43,541 nt of DNA from a virus, in IMG/VR virus record IMGVR_UViG_3300043570_002973, positions 1-43,541 of that record, one strand, 5' to 3'. This document shows, one piece after another, positions 33,989 to 42,221 of the stretch. Each line of letters begins with the position of its first letter. Within the stretch, counting starts at the first letter, position 1. A program made the translations under genes and the position numbers. A model generated the notes under the pieces. That model ran no database searches and was not told the origin of the DNA. It saw nothing but the letters and a program-made list of their open reading frames with translations.

Positions 33989-35947
33989 TCATATTGTGCG
34001 GCCGTCTCGTATGCCTCCGCTCACGATGCGTACTTCAATTGGTGCAGCATCTGACGGCTTGGTTTTACCACCAGTATTTACACCAGCATTACTAATTTGA
34101 TTATACAATGCTTTATCATCGCCGCAATAATAGTCAATGACATTATTTGACATACCGCCAGTATCATGAACTGTAACACGCCCGCTTCCAACAGGGCTCT
34201 TATCTTTAGCATAGCGTATTTCAAGAACTGTCTTACCTTTAAAATAATTGCTAGCAATACTCGTACCTTGCACAAGAGGCACGTTATATGCTCCATTAAA
34301 CTGGTCAGATGGTTTAAGTTTAGCACCAGGCGGCGTAATTTCTCTTGCTGTTGTAGGATCAATTGATGCATTGCCATAGGCAGTCATAAAGAGTGGTATC
34401 CAATCACCAGTAGCTGCAGCATTGCGTGCATAATATGCGCGTATCACAGCGGTATTGCGAGTTATTTCATTTTCAATAACACCAGATCGACCGTTATAGT
34501 CAACCTTTAAATCACCATTCCATTCAGGATGTTTACTCAATTCGTCTTGTACTAATTTTAGATATGTTGCTTTATATTCAGCATCTTTGGTATCATCTGT
34601 TGTGCGTGAAATGTTATCGTGATAAGCATATGTAAGAGTATTTAATACCGATAGCATACGTATATAATTTTCCAAATCTGTTCCAGACAGAGCGGCAACT
34701 TTCTGAGGATCTTTATTAAGATGTTCTTTTAATTGGAATATGAATGCGTCATACGCATCTTTTGGTTGCGAATCATACGTTGCATTTGCAACTGGGTTTA
34801 CCACTCCTTCAACGGCTGGCGGAGGAGTATCAAGTGGTATTTTGGTTGCATTTGGTAATATTGCGCCACTTGGTCCATAATTGGGCGACGTGCATATATC
34901 AAGACTGCTTAGTCCGTTAAGAATATCACTTATGCCAGTTACTTGACCAAAATTATTAAGAATTTCATTTGTCTTGGCAACAAGATCAACACCAGTTAAA
35001 CCTTTAAGCGCAAGCAGTGCTTCATTAAGTGAAAGCTCTTTTAACTTTTTAGGATTAGCCATTTCGCTAATCCGCTTTATATTTTCATATTGCTTATTAA
35101 GAGCATCCAATTGTGCAATCAAATCTTTTGCAAGAGGATTGTTTAATATAAGATCTTCAGCTTTTTTAAGACCCATTTCCATAAGTCGATGTGGTAGATT
35201 TTTAGCACAGTCGCTTAAGCTTTGAATTTGACCAACCATAGCCAATTCTTGAACAGCAAAATCTTTAAGAACAGATGTATCAGTTATTTTAGTGCCAATA
35301 GTAGCAGACTTTATGTTAACCAATTCTGCCTCATCAGAAAAATCAGCGCGGGTTACAGTTATTGTATATGTTGAAAGCGTAATGTCGTCTTCGGCTGTAC
35401 ATGTTAACACAATAATGTTTGTACCAATGCTTAATGGAATATTATTGCTAACTGCACCACTAGCAACATCAATTCCATTTACATTTATTGCTGTTGCAGG
35501 TTGAGTCACCGTAGGCGTTACTTTTACAGAATTAATTTCAGTTACCACTGCAACGGTATAGTCATATATTGTTGGGCTAAAAGTTGGAGTCAATTGCCCA
35601 GATGATATTCCTATAGATGAAAGTGTACTAACAGTTGAAGCCGCGGCACGCACAACTGTAAGAGTATATGTTTGTGTTGTTGCATCTTCTGCAGTAACAA
35701 CTATTGTAAAAACATTGCTTCCTACATTTATAAAAGTTGCCGCACTAGCCGATCCTGAAGTTACACTTACATCATTAACTTTAACTGTAGCTAATCCTGT
35801 AGCTGTGACAGTTGGTGTTACTGTTCGTGTAGGAGTTTCATATGCTATATACGGCATATTAACCGTATAAGAAAGTGTTGTTGGGCTAAACGTTAAAGAC
35901 CCAGCGCTTGTAGTTAAAGCTGAAAGAGTTGCGTCAGATGATGGCAT
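33989..35947 (-). CDS. Cadherin-like beta-sandwich protein with C-terminal 3D/RlpA-like barrel
   Basis: This 652-residue protein has three parts. Residues 1 to about 200 are two cadherin-like beta-sandwich repeats (DATLSALTTSAGSLTFSPTT and STLSSIGISSGQLTPTFSPT, each ending in a TYTLTVVRA-like strand). Residues about 215-330 are helical and probably coiled-coil. Residues about 515-652 resemble a 3D/RlpA-type double-psi barrel: FMTAYGNA, then GRVTVHDTGG with Asp595, then NNVIDYYCGDD. Such barrels occur in lytic transglycosylases (MltA, 3D proteins) and act on peptidoglycan. Lying directly after the gp5 and spike genes, it may be a tail-associated wall-degrading or hub-accessory protein. A catalytic role is plausible but not shown. 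Confidence 0.7.
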   Translation of the reverse strand: MPSSDATLSALTTSAGSLTFSPTTLSYTVNMPYIAYETPTRTVTPTVTATGLATVKVNDVSVTSGSASAATFINVGSNVFTIVVTAEDATTQTYTLTVVRAAASTVSTLSSIGISSGQLTPTFSPTIYDYTVAVVTEINSVKVTPTVTQPATAINVNGIDVASGAVSNNIPLSIGTNIIVLTCTAEDDITLSTYTITVTRADFSDEAELVNIKSATIGTKITDTSVLKDFAVQELAMVGQIQSLSDCAKNLPHRLMEMGLKKAEDLILNNPLAKDLIAQLDALNKQYENIKRISEMANPKKLKELSLNEALLALKGLTGVDLVAKTNEILNNFGQVTGISDILNGLSSLDICTSPNYGPSGAILPNATKIPLDTPPPAVEGVVNPVANATYDSQPKDAYDAFIFQLKEHLNKDPQKVAALSGTDLENYIRMLSVLNTLTYAYHDNISRTTDDTKDAEYKATYLKLVQDELSKHPEWNGDLKVDYNGRSGVIENEITRNTAVIRAYYARNAAATGDWIPLFMTAYGNASIDPTTAREITPPGAKLKPSDQFNGAYNVPLVQGTSIASNYFKGKTVLEIRYAKDKSPVGSGRVTVHDTGGMSNNVIDYYCGDDKALYNQISNAGVNTGGKTKPSDAAPIEVRIVSGGIRDGRTI

Positions 35948-35948
35948 A

Positions 35949-36731
35949 TTAGTTTAGTTTAATTTTATTACCTATGATTACCACATCACTGATGCTTACA
36001 ACATTAATACCTTTTCCTCTGATACTTGTAGTGCTTTCTGAAGAGTATTTTGCTCCTGCGCTTGAAGTTACGGTTACTCCTTTTGCATTGATGCTTGTTA
36101 TCCCACTAGATGCAATATCAATGGTTGTCGCAACAGTTGTACTCTTCCCAGTTGATACAGTCTTATTTTCACCAAGTACTGTTGTCATATTCATTCCATG
36201 AATTGTACTTGTGTTGGTACTATATACATCAGTTTTGCTTTCTCCTCCAACATAGAGTGTATATTTACCACTTGCATGCAATGAATAGTCATCATGTACG
36301 GTTACCTTTGCACCGGCTCCAATGTTCATTGCATATTCATCTGATATTTCCATTAGATATTGACCGCCAACCTTAGTGCGACGCGCTCCTTTTACTGTTT
36401 CATTATAGTCGCCATTTATCTCAAGATTATAGTTGCCATTTACAACAGTATTGCAATTGCCAAGCACTGTTATATTGACATGACCTTCAACTGTAATGTT
36501 ATCTTCGCCATGAACAACTTTATATCCATTACCATATACTGTAATTGTGCGATCACCAGTAGGATTAATTTCTTCACTTGTGCCGCTCTTATGCTGTTTT
36601 AATAACCGCTCATGACCAAGTGTATCATCAACTTCAAAAACATGACCGCCTCGGGTTTGCGTAACATTATTAAATGGATAGACGGATCCATCGGTTGGCT
36701 GAGGACTGCCCCATGTTTCATTGTTTGCCAT
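35949..36731 (-). CDS. Beta-helical tail spike (gp5 C-terminal-domain-like)
   Basis: This 260-residue protein is dominated by short beta repeats of about eight residues (TVYGNGYKVVHGEDNITVEG; NITVLGNCNTVVNGNYNLEI), the pattern of the triple-stranded beta-helix at the end of T4 gp5 and in VgrG spikes. The N-terminal residues (about 1-50) look like a short attachment segment. The start at 36731 gives MANNETWGSPQP and is preceded by an AATAAATA box 5 nt upstream. The longer frame from 36761 would run back into the gp5 gene and hide that box. In T4 this helix is part of gp5 itself; here it is a separate gene. Confidence 0.85.
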   Translation of the reverse strand: MANNETWGSPQPTDGSVYPFNNVTQTRGGHVFEVDDTLGHERLLKQHKSGTSEEINPTGDRTITVYGNGYKVVHGEDNITVEGHVNITVLGNCNTVVNGNYNLEINGDYNETVKGARRTKVGGQYLMEISDEYAMNIGAGAKVTVHDDYSLHASGKYTLYVGGESKTDVYSTNTSTIHGMNMTTVLGENKTVSTGKSTTVATTIDIASSGITSINAKGVTVTSSAGAKYSSESTTSIRGKGINVVSISDVVIIGNKIKLN

Positions 36732-36736
36732 AAGTA

Positions 36737-36744
36737 TATTTATT
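36737..36744 (-). promoter_or_regulatory. Late-promoter-like box AATAAATA for the spike gene
   Basis: One mismatch from consensus. It overlaps the gp5 stop codon (36745-36743) and lies 5 nt before the ATG at 36731. It supports the shorter start of the spike gene. Confidence 0.55.
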
Positions 36745-37747
36745 AAGCAATTATGGTACAAGTGCTGCGAACAACGGACAAACTGCGCGTCTTTACATAA
36801 CAGCCATTTCCTTCACGACTGCCAGCAGCATTTGTATTGCCTTCAATGGTATTAAACTTGCCATTAGCATCACTATCACTTGTAGCTATACCAATATGAC
36901 TAAAACCAAATATAACAAGATCACCAGCATACACCTTAGATGGATTGGTTGTTAATCTAACAGCATTACTTTTGCTACGTGCCCATGCTTCATAACCACC
37001 ACCCTTAAATGCCGCCGCGCTTTTTGGGCGATCTGCTTCGCTAAATACACCACTCTGTTGCACACACCAACTTACAAATGCTGCACACCACGGTGCTCGT
37101 GCATTATATCCATTTGAATAATCTGTAGCTGCCCACATCTCGGCTATACCAGGCCCTTGGTTTGGAGTTGTCTCATATGTATTGCCAACTTTACTTTGAG
37201 CAGCTTGAATGATTTTTGTTTTGGCTGCACTATTAACAACTATTGGCGGGCCAGCCTGCTCAAGACTGCTACAAGCTCCGCCTGTGCCAACTGCACTGCC
37301 ACTAAAGTTTTGCGCACCACTAGATTGAGCAGCATAACTAGCACTACTTCCAGAATTTATTCCTGCACCAGTTGGCATATCACTGCCAGTTCTACTTGGA
37401 AAAACGCCATGAGGATCGCCAAACCCTTGGCCTACTACACCCAATCCATTATCATAACCTGTAGCGCTTGGTATACTACCAGTTACAACCGGATCTTGCA
37501 ATTCTGTGCCATCTCTAAAGAATCCAAATACCCATGAGCCGGGCACAAGGCCAGTTGCGCTTTGTCCAATTCCACTTACACATGGACTAGTCACTGGCAT
37601 TATACATGTAGCCCATGGAAGATCTTCTTTAGGCAATTCAGTTGTGTCATCAGTGTGATAACCAAGACACCTTACACGAACACGCCCTTGTTGCAATGGA
37701 TCGCCAACATCTTCAACAACAGCTGTAAACCAATTGGTAATATTCAT
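36743..37747 (-). CDS. 5: Baseplate hub gp5 OB-fold fused to a CHAP peptidoglycan hydrolase
   Basis: A 334-residue hub protein. Residues 1 to about 100 match the gp5 N-terminal OB-fold (FTAVVEDVGDPLQQGRVRVRC, LPWATCIMPV, GSWVFGFFRDG, DPVVTGSIP). A Ser/Gly-rich linker (about 110-165) follows. The C-terminal half is a CHAP domain in place of T4's lysozyme: APWCAAFVSWCVQQSG gives the catalytic Cys221, DLVIFGFSHIGIAT gives His284, and TIEGNTN gives the Glu/Asn at 302-304. It probably cleaves peptide or glycan-peptide bonds in peptidoglycan during tail penetration. It has a one-base overlap with the gp27-like gene. Confidence 0.88.
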   Translation of the reverse strand: MNITNWFTAVVEDVGDPLQQGRVRVRCLGYHTDDTTELPKEDLPWATCIMPVTSPCVSGIGQSATGLVPGSWVFGFFRDGTELQDPVVTGSIPSATGYDNGLGVVGQGFGDPHGVFPSRTGSDMPTGAGINSGSSASYAAQSSGAQNFSGSAVGTGGACSSLEQAGPPIVVNSAAKTKIIQAAQSKVGNTYETTPNQGPGIAEMWAATDYSNGYNARAPWCAAFVSWCVQQSGVFSEADRPKSAAAFKGGGYEAWARSKSNAVRLTTNPSKVYAGDLVIFGFSHIGIATSDSDANGKFNTIEGNTNAAGSREGNGCYVKTRSLSVVRSTCTIIA

Positions 37748-39129
37748 TATGCGCTATCTTTAATAATTTTTAGTCGTGATTTGTATATGCCTTCTTTAAA
37801 TGAATGAACCGCCACCGCAACTATATATTCTCCGCTTAACGATGCATCCAATTCTTCAGTATTTGCCTTGTTTATATTTGAATTATATTCACTTATATCA
37901 GTTGACTTTGGAATTTCAATTTTAATCTTGCGACCTGGGTTTAATCGAAAGTCGCCAAAAACTTCAATTTCATGATTCATACTTTGCATATTAGCAAGAT
38001 ATGATTTGGCGCGGCCTAAGCTTTCACTCATTATTTCAGCAGAACTTGGTTTGCCACTGCTGTTTGCACTGCTGTTGGTTGATAACAAAGTACGGCTAGC
38101 ATTAGGAGAAGTTGTAAAATTTTCAGCTTTAGCCGTTTTACCATTTGTAAAAAAGTTCATTGCTTCACCATATCCGCTGCTTGCTGATAGTTTGTTTGCA
38201 GACACATTCTTATCTTTACTTAGGTTAAAGATTTTTGATATGAATGATTTTTTTGCATAATCAGTAACTTCAGTTTTGTTAGCAAAACCACCTTCTGTTG
38301 CTTGTTTAAGTTTGTCCAACTTAATGTTGCTACGCATACTTAAAATCTTACTCATTGCTTCTGCATATGACTCAGGATTTTCTGGACTGTTTCTTAAGAA
38401 CTGATGATAATGATATGTAGCATATAGTGGGCTTTTAATCATCCTTGATAATGAATTGATTAGCACTACTCCGCTTGAAATGGTATTATATACAAAGAAA
38501 GGAGCACCGTCTGCATCATATGCTTTTTGTCTTAGCCATTCAACTGCTTTAAGAGGACTTTGAATTGTTATAACTCCATCAAAGGCGGTTGTGCATTTGC
38601 CCATATGCAATACCTTTGTTACATTAAGGTCTTTCTCAAAAATCTTTTGAATGTTTTCGGCAACATTACCTTTGACACTACGACTAATACGCTTAAGCAT
38701 GCTCAGGTAACTATAGTCGCTCACTGCTATCAAATTGTATTCTTGTACAGAAATACTATTCGGAGTCTTTTCATAATTTGGATATTCTTTAACAGTAAAG
38801 TTTAAATTTACTTCACGCGCACTACCATTTTTTGTATCAGTTTTTTGCAGTTGCACATTTATAATTTCTTGCCCACTAATTGCAAAGTCCTCAAAGAAAT
38901 TTACATTATCACGTATGCGCGCATTAAACACAATTACCGGTGAAAAGAGTTCTTCAGTGATGGTAAAAGACGTTATTAAACTTTGCATATCAACGGTGTT
39001 ACCTTTTGAATTTTTAATACTTAAGGCTTTTACCAAATATGCACTTGGTATGGTTGCGCTGTTATCTGCGCTTGAAATACCTTTTGGAGTATTTCGCGTA
39101 ACTGGTCCACTAATTTGATATTCAGCCAT
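37747..39129 (-). CDS. Baseplate hub protein, gp27-like
   Basis: This 460-residue protein lies directly upstream of gp5, where the hub partner is expected. The N-terminal beta-rich part (LVKALSIKNSKGNTVDMQSL, FSPVIVFNARIRDNV) fits the tube-like barrel domains of the gp27/VgrG family. The middle (about 135-260) with MLKRISRSVKG and ITIQSPLKAVEWLRQKAYD resembles the gp27/D-protein core. A Ser/Asn-rich insert follows (about 300-375), then a C-terminal strand block (PGRKIKIEIPKS, SGEYIVAVAVHSFKEGIYKS). T4 gp27 has 391 residues. The family is recognised by pattern and position rather than by a single diagnostic motif. Confidence 0.7.
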   Translation of the reverse strand: MAEYQISGPVTRNTPKGISSADNSATIPSAYLVKALSIKNSKGNTVDMQSLITSFTITEELFSPVIVFNARIRDNVNFFEDFAISGQEIINVQLQKTDTKNGSAREVNLNFTVKEYPNYEKTPNSISVQEYNLIAVSDYSYLSMLKRISRSVKGNVAENIQKIFEKDLNVTKVLHMGKCTTAFDGVITIQSPLKAVEWLRQKAYDADGAPFFVYNTISSGVVLINSLSRMIKSPLYATYHYHQFLRNSPENPESYAEAMSKILSMRSNIKLDKLKQATEGGFANKTEVTDYAKKSFISKIFNLSKDKNVSANKLSASSGYGEAMNFFTNGKTAKAENFTTSPNASRTLLSTNSSANSSGKPSSAEIMSESLGRAKSYLANMQSMNHEIEVFGDFRLNPGRKIKIEIPKSTDISEYNSNINKANTEELDASLSGEYIVAVAVHSFKEGIYKSRLKIIKDSA

Positions 39130-39132
39130 AGC

Positions 39133-40857
39133 TTATGATGTTAACACGGAGAAATATGTTTTCTCAAAATTGCGTATAAGATCTGGACGAACAACCTTTA
39201 TCTTTTGTTTAGAGTCATTTTCAAGTTGTTCTTTTTCATAATAACTAATGTTGCCAATTGTTTCTGTATAGGCAGGTGAATATTCTTGAGCCGACAACGC
39301 AGCCAAAATTTTAGTCAGTATGCTAAATACGCTCTCAGGATATGTAACAGAAGAATCAAATTCATCAAGTTTAAAATATTGGTATGGCGCATACTTATAA
39401 TATTCCCAAGACGAATTGCTTAATGATGTTGCTCTATAAAGATTTTTATCAAAAACATATTCACTTTTTGTTGGTATGCCATTCACATCAACAACGTCAA
39501 CATATCTGTTACCGATTTTAGCATATTGTGTAATTACACGATCAATAAATTCTTCTTTATTTGTAACATCGGTAGCATAAAGAGCAAGTTGAGCAGCATC
39601 AGTTGGTACATTATCAATGCCACCTGATAAAAATGTTTGATTCATTTCAATAACCGTTCCAGTAACAGTGCCACTAGCGGTTGCTGTAACGAGCGCAGCA
39701 GCTGCGGGCGAGGCATTGATTGCAGCTATTACTTGTGCAGCTGTTGAGATACCCGCGGTGACGGTAGGTGCAGGACCGGCAGATCCATTGTAAGTCGCAT
39801 AAGTAGCTGCTTCTGGATTGGGTTGGGCTGAATAAGAAACCAATTGAGAAATATATTTTATAACATCATTATAGTAGATAGCCCATGATCCAGTAGAACC
39901 TACAAACGAAATGGTCACTTTTAGTGCGCCTGGTGTGGTTGGCCATCCGTTATCCAATTTCCATTGTTTTGTAGTAGCTCCTCCATATGTCTGCAACCCA
40001 TCATATATGTATGTTCCATTAACGCCTGCAAATCCAGCTCCGCTGACTATCATCCTCGCCTTCGCAGCAGGTGGCCCGACCGTGATTGCGTTGCCAGTGA
40101 CGGTCACATCAATCATCGGCTGATTGAGAGCGTTCGCTTGATTATAATATGCTATACTAATATTATTTCCATCAGTTCCAGTTTGAAGTGCGGTATATTT
40201 TATTTCATTATTAGATATACTATTTCCAGTTAACAATGATGCAACAACCGGTGTAACCTCATATGCATTTTCCCATATCAATCGGTATTGTTCACTATTT
40301 AAAAATGCATTTTTAATTGCACTTGATGTTTTTCCTGTAGAAATTTCAACAATATTATGAACTACCAATTGCAATAAAGCATAATCATATTTTAATATGT
40401 TTGCTTTATACATATTATTAGAATCGGTTATTTTTAATGATGTTAAATATTGCGAATCCAATGGTATAACAGAAAAATCTCCATGTTCTTCGGCCAATTT
40501 ATTTTCAAAAGCAAGTTCAGGACTAATGACCATTGCACTATATTCATCATATTCATTACTTATCATGTTTTCCAAATCAGCTGATGCTAATGGCCAAGAG
40601 TTGCTAATTCCTGTTTTTAATTGGTCATTTAAAATAAAAAATGTCCAGTAGTAATTTGGATTACCATAAAGTTTTTGAGATACAATATCTGGGCGATCAC
40701 CGTTTTGTATATTATAGTATGTATAGTATGAAACTTTATCCTCATTAAGATTGTTAATATCAACTGTTCGTGATATATCTGTGAGTGTCACATAACTTCC
40801 TTCTCCTGATATATCATACTGTATATTTGGAAACTTTGAAAAGAAATTGGTAGCCAT
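39133..40857 (-). CDS. 53: Baseplate wedge protein gp53 with a large inserted domain
   Basis: This 574-residue protein starts like T4 gp53 (FFSKFPNIQYDISGEG, YNIQNGDRPDIVSQKLYG, NPNYYWTFFILND) and ends like it (YYEKEQLENDSKQKIKVVRP, then DLIRNFEKTYF). T4 gp53 has only 196 residues. The excess lies between about residues 205 and 435. It contains KYTALQTGTDGNNISIAYY and STAAQVIAAINASPAAAALV, a beta-rich module seen inserted in various phage tail proteins. The insert's DNA (about 39660-40130) is noticeably GC-richer than the rest of the gene. In T4 this protein joins wedges to the hub. Confidence 0.88.
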   Translation of the reverse strand: MATNFFSKFPNIQYDISGEGSYVTLTDISRTVDINNLNEDKVSYYTYYNIQNGDRPDIVSQKLYGNPNYYWTFFILNDQLKTGISNSWPLASADLENMISNEYDEYSAMVISPELAFENKLAEEHGDFSVIPLDSQYLTSLKITDSNNMYKANILKYDYALLQLVVHNIVEISTGKTSSAIKNAFLNSEQYRLIWENAYEVTPVVASLLTGNSISNNEIKYTALQTGTDGNNISIAYYNQANALNQPMIDVTVTGNAITVGPPAAKARMIVSGAGFAGVNGTYIYDGLQTYGGATTKQWKLDNGWPTTPGALKVTISFVGSTGSWAIYYNDVIKYISQLVSYSAQPNPEAATYATYNGSAGPAPTVTAGISTAAQVIAAINASPAAAALVTATASGTVTGTVIEMNQTFLSGGIDNVPTDAAQLALYATDVTNKEEFIDRVITQYAKIGNRYVDVVDVNGIPTKSEYVFDKNLYRATSLSNSSWEYYKYAPYQYFKLDEFDSSVTYPESVFSILTKILAALSAQEYSPAYTETIGNISYYEKEQLENDSKQKIKVVRPDLIRNFEKTYFSVLTS

Positions 40858-40858
40858 A

Positions 40859-41734
40859 TTAACCTAATGTTGCTTGGGTGAGTGTTTGATTTGTTGTTGT
40901 AGACGTTGCTACACTGTCATTGCTTATATCAATTTCTTTAGATGGCATATTGTATGCCGCAACAAAATCTTGTGCAGTAACACTTAGCGACCCAGGTTTT
41001 ACAACAAGTTTTTGTATATCTTCCTGAGTAAGAGCGCGTGGCTCAATAAATGTTAATGTCATTTCTGTATCAAGAGGGCTGCCGTCTACTCTCCACATAT
41101 TAGCGATGCTATTGTATGTGCTTGTCATTGTAGTAAGATAACAGCCTGGAAATATCTTTGGCAAAAACTCAATTTCACGTGAATCATTAGCGCCCTGAAT
41201 AAATTTTATGGTCCAGGTTGGAGGATATTCCAATTGGTATTGTGTTCCTTTAGGATACAGTCCAAAGCGAAACGTTTTTAATATGTCTGCTATCAATTTA
41301 CTCTCAGCTGCTGTGCTAGCAATGAATTTAAATTGAAATTGAAACTGTCGCGTACCTGTACCAGTAAATTGGGTTGTGATGTTTTTATTTAGTGTTGCGC
41401 CAACACCAATACTTACTCCAGCTTTAATAGACGCGTCAGCACCACTATTTTCGGTCATAGCTTGAGCTAAACTTCCTAAGCTTTTTGGCATTGATGCAGT
41501 AGCAGCTTTAGCAGCAGCCGAAGCACCACTTTGCCCTGCTTTAGCAATAGCAGCACCAACAAAACCAAGTTCAACGTCGTTGTATGTTGCGCCATCAGCA
41601 AATGCAATGTTCATTGGAATTGGCATATAGATATATGAAGTAGTTGCTGGTGTGCCAGATGTACTACTAAATTGTATCATTGGGCGTGATGTTGATCCAG
41701 CCAATTCTATAGGATATATTAAAGGTGTAGCCAT
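40859..41734 (-). CDS. 48: Baseplate tail-tube cap protein gp48
   Basis: This 291-residue protein matches the gp48 family. Features are an N-terminal strand region (RPMIQFSSTSGTPATTSYIY), an Ala-rich helix (about 55-90), and a C-terminal tube-like domain with RQFQFQFKFIASTAAES, LKTFRFGLYPKG, YPPTWTIKFIQG, FPGCYLTTMTSTYN and DTEMTLTFIEPRALTQEDI. T4 gp48 has 364 residues. It caps the baseplate and starts tube growth with gp54. The start at 41734 lies inside the divergent palindromic promoter, 14 nt after a TATAAATA box. Confidence 0.88.
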   Translation of the reverse strand: MATPLIYPIELAGSTSRPMIQFSSTSGTPATTSYIYMPIPMNIAFADGATYNDVELGFVGAAIAKAGQSGASAAAKAATASMPKSLGSLAQAMTENSGADASIKAGVSIGVGATLNKNITTQFTGTGTRQFQFQFKFIASTAAESKLIADILKTFRFGLYPKGTQYQLEYPPTWTIKFIQGANDSREIEFLPKIFPGCYLTTMTSTYNSIANMWRVDGSPLDTEMTLTFIEPRALTQEDIQKLVVKPGSLSVTAQDFVAAYNMPSKEIDISNDSVATSTTTNQTLTQATLG

Positions 41735-41758
41735 ATAAATACTATAACTATTTATATG
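41732..41758. promoter_or_regulatory. Divergent late promoter forming a perfect palindrome with both start codons
   Basis: Ten-base arms CATATAAATA and TATTTATATG (perfect inverted repeats) flank a 7-base spacer, CTATAAC. Each arm holds a TATAAATA box: plus strand 41734-41741 serves gp4, and minus strand 41749-41756 serves gp48. Each arm's outer trinucleotide is the start codon of the opposite gene. Each box is 14 nt before its own ATG. Confidence 0.8.
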
Positions 41759-42199
41759 GCATATCGCGGCAAATTTAATCCTAAGAATCTAGGAAAGTAT
41801 GAAGGAGATTGGCGCCGCATAGAGTATCGCAGTCTTTGGGAGCGACAAGTTTTTCGTTTTTGTGATGATAATGACGCAATTGTGAGATGGAGCAGCGAAG
41901 AAGTAGTTGTTCCTTACCGTTGTAAAACAGACAACCGTGTTCATCGATATTTTGTCGATCTTAAAATTACATTTAAAAATGGCGACACGTATCTTGTTGA
42001 AATAAAGCCAAAGAAAGAAACGATTGAGCCGAAGAAAAGAGCTACCAAAAGCAAAGGATATCTTACAGAAGTATTAAAGTATGTTAAGAATATAAGCAAG
42101 TGGGAAAGCGCCGATGAATATGCAAAGCAGCGCGGATGGAAATTTGAGGTTTGGACAGAAGAGACCATCAAAGGATTGGGTATTAAGCTGTTGACGTAA
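41756..42199 (+). CDS. 4: Head completion protein gp4 (nuclease-fold)
   Basis: This 147-residue protein is a clear match to T4-type gp4: GKFNPKNLGKYEGDWRRIEY, RSLWERQVFRFCDDND, HRYFVDLKI and YLVEIKPKKE. The last two blocks give Asp68 and Glu82-x-Lys84, the arrangement of a PD-(D/E)xK nuclease of the TnsA type. In T4 the product acts after DNA packaging to finish the head before tail joining. The length is close to T4 gp4 (150). It is the first gene of the plus-strand arm and shares the divergent promoter with gp48. Confidence 0.93.
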   Translation: MAYRGKFNPKNLGKYEGDWRRIEYRSLWERQVFRFCDDNDAIVRWSSEEVVVPYRCKTDNRVHRYFVDLKITFKNGDTYLVEIKPKKETIEPKKRATKSKGYLTEVLKYVKNISKWESADEYAKQRGWKFEVWTEETIKGLGIKLLT

Positions 42200-42202
42200 G
42201 GG

Positions 42203-42210
42203 TATAAATA
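42203..42210 (+). promoter_or_regulatory. Late promoter box TATAAATA
   Basis: A perfect consensus 4 nt after the gp4 stop and 11 nt before the ATG at 42222. It would give a leader of about 5-6 nt. Confidence 0.75.
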
Positions 42211-42221
42211 TACTTGCGCAT

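Noticed and set aside
36732-36761. Start of the spike gene at 36761
   Set aside because: It adds ten residues encoded within the end of gp5 and would place the AATAAATA box inside the coding region. The Met at 36731 fits the spacing seen elsewhere.
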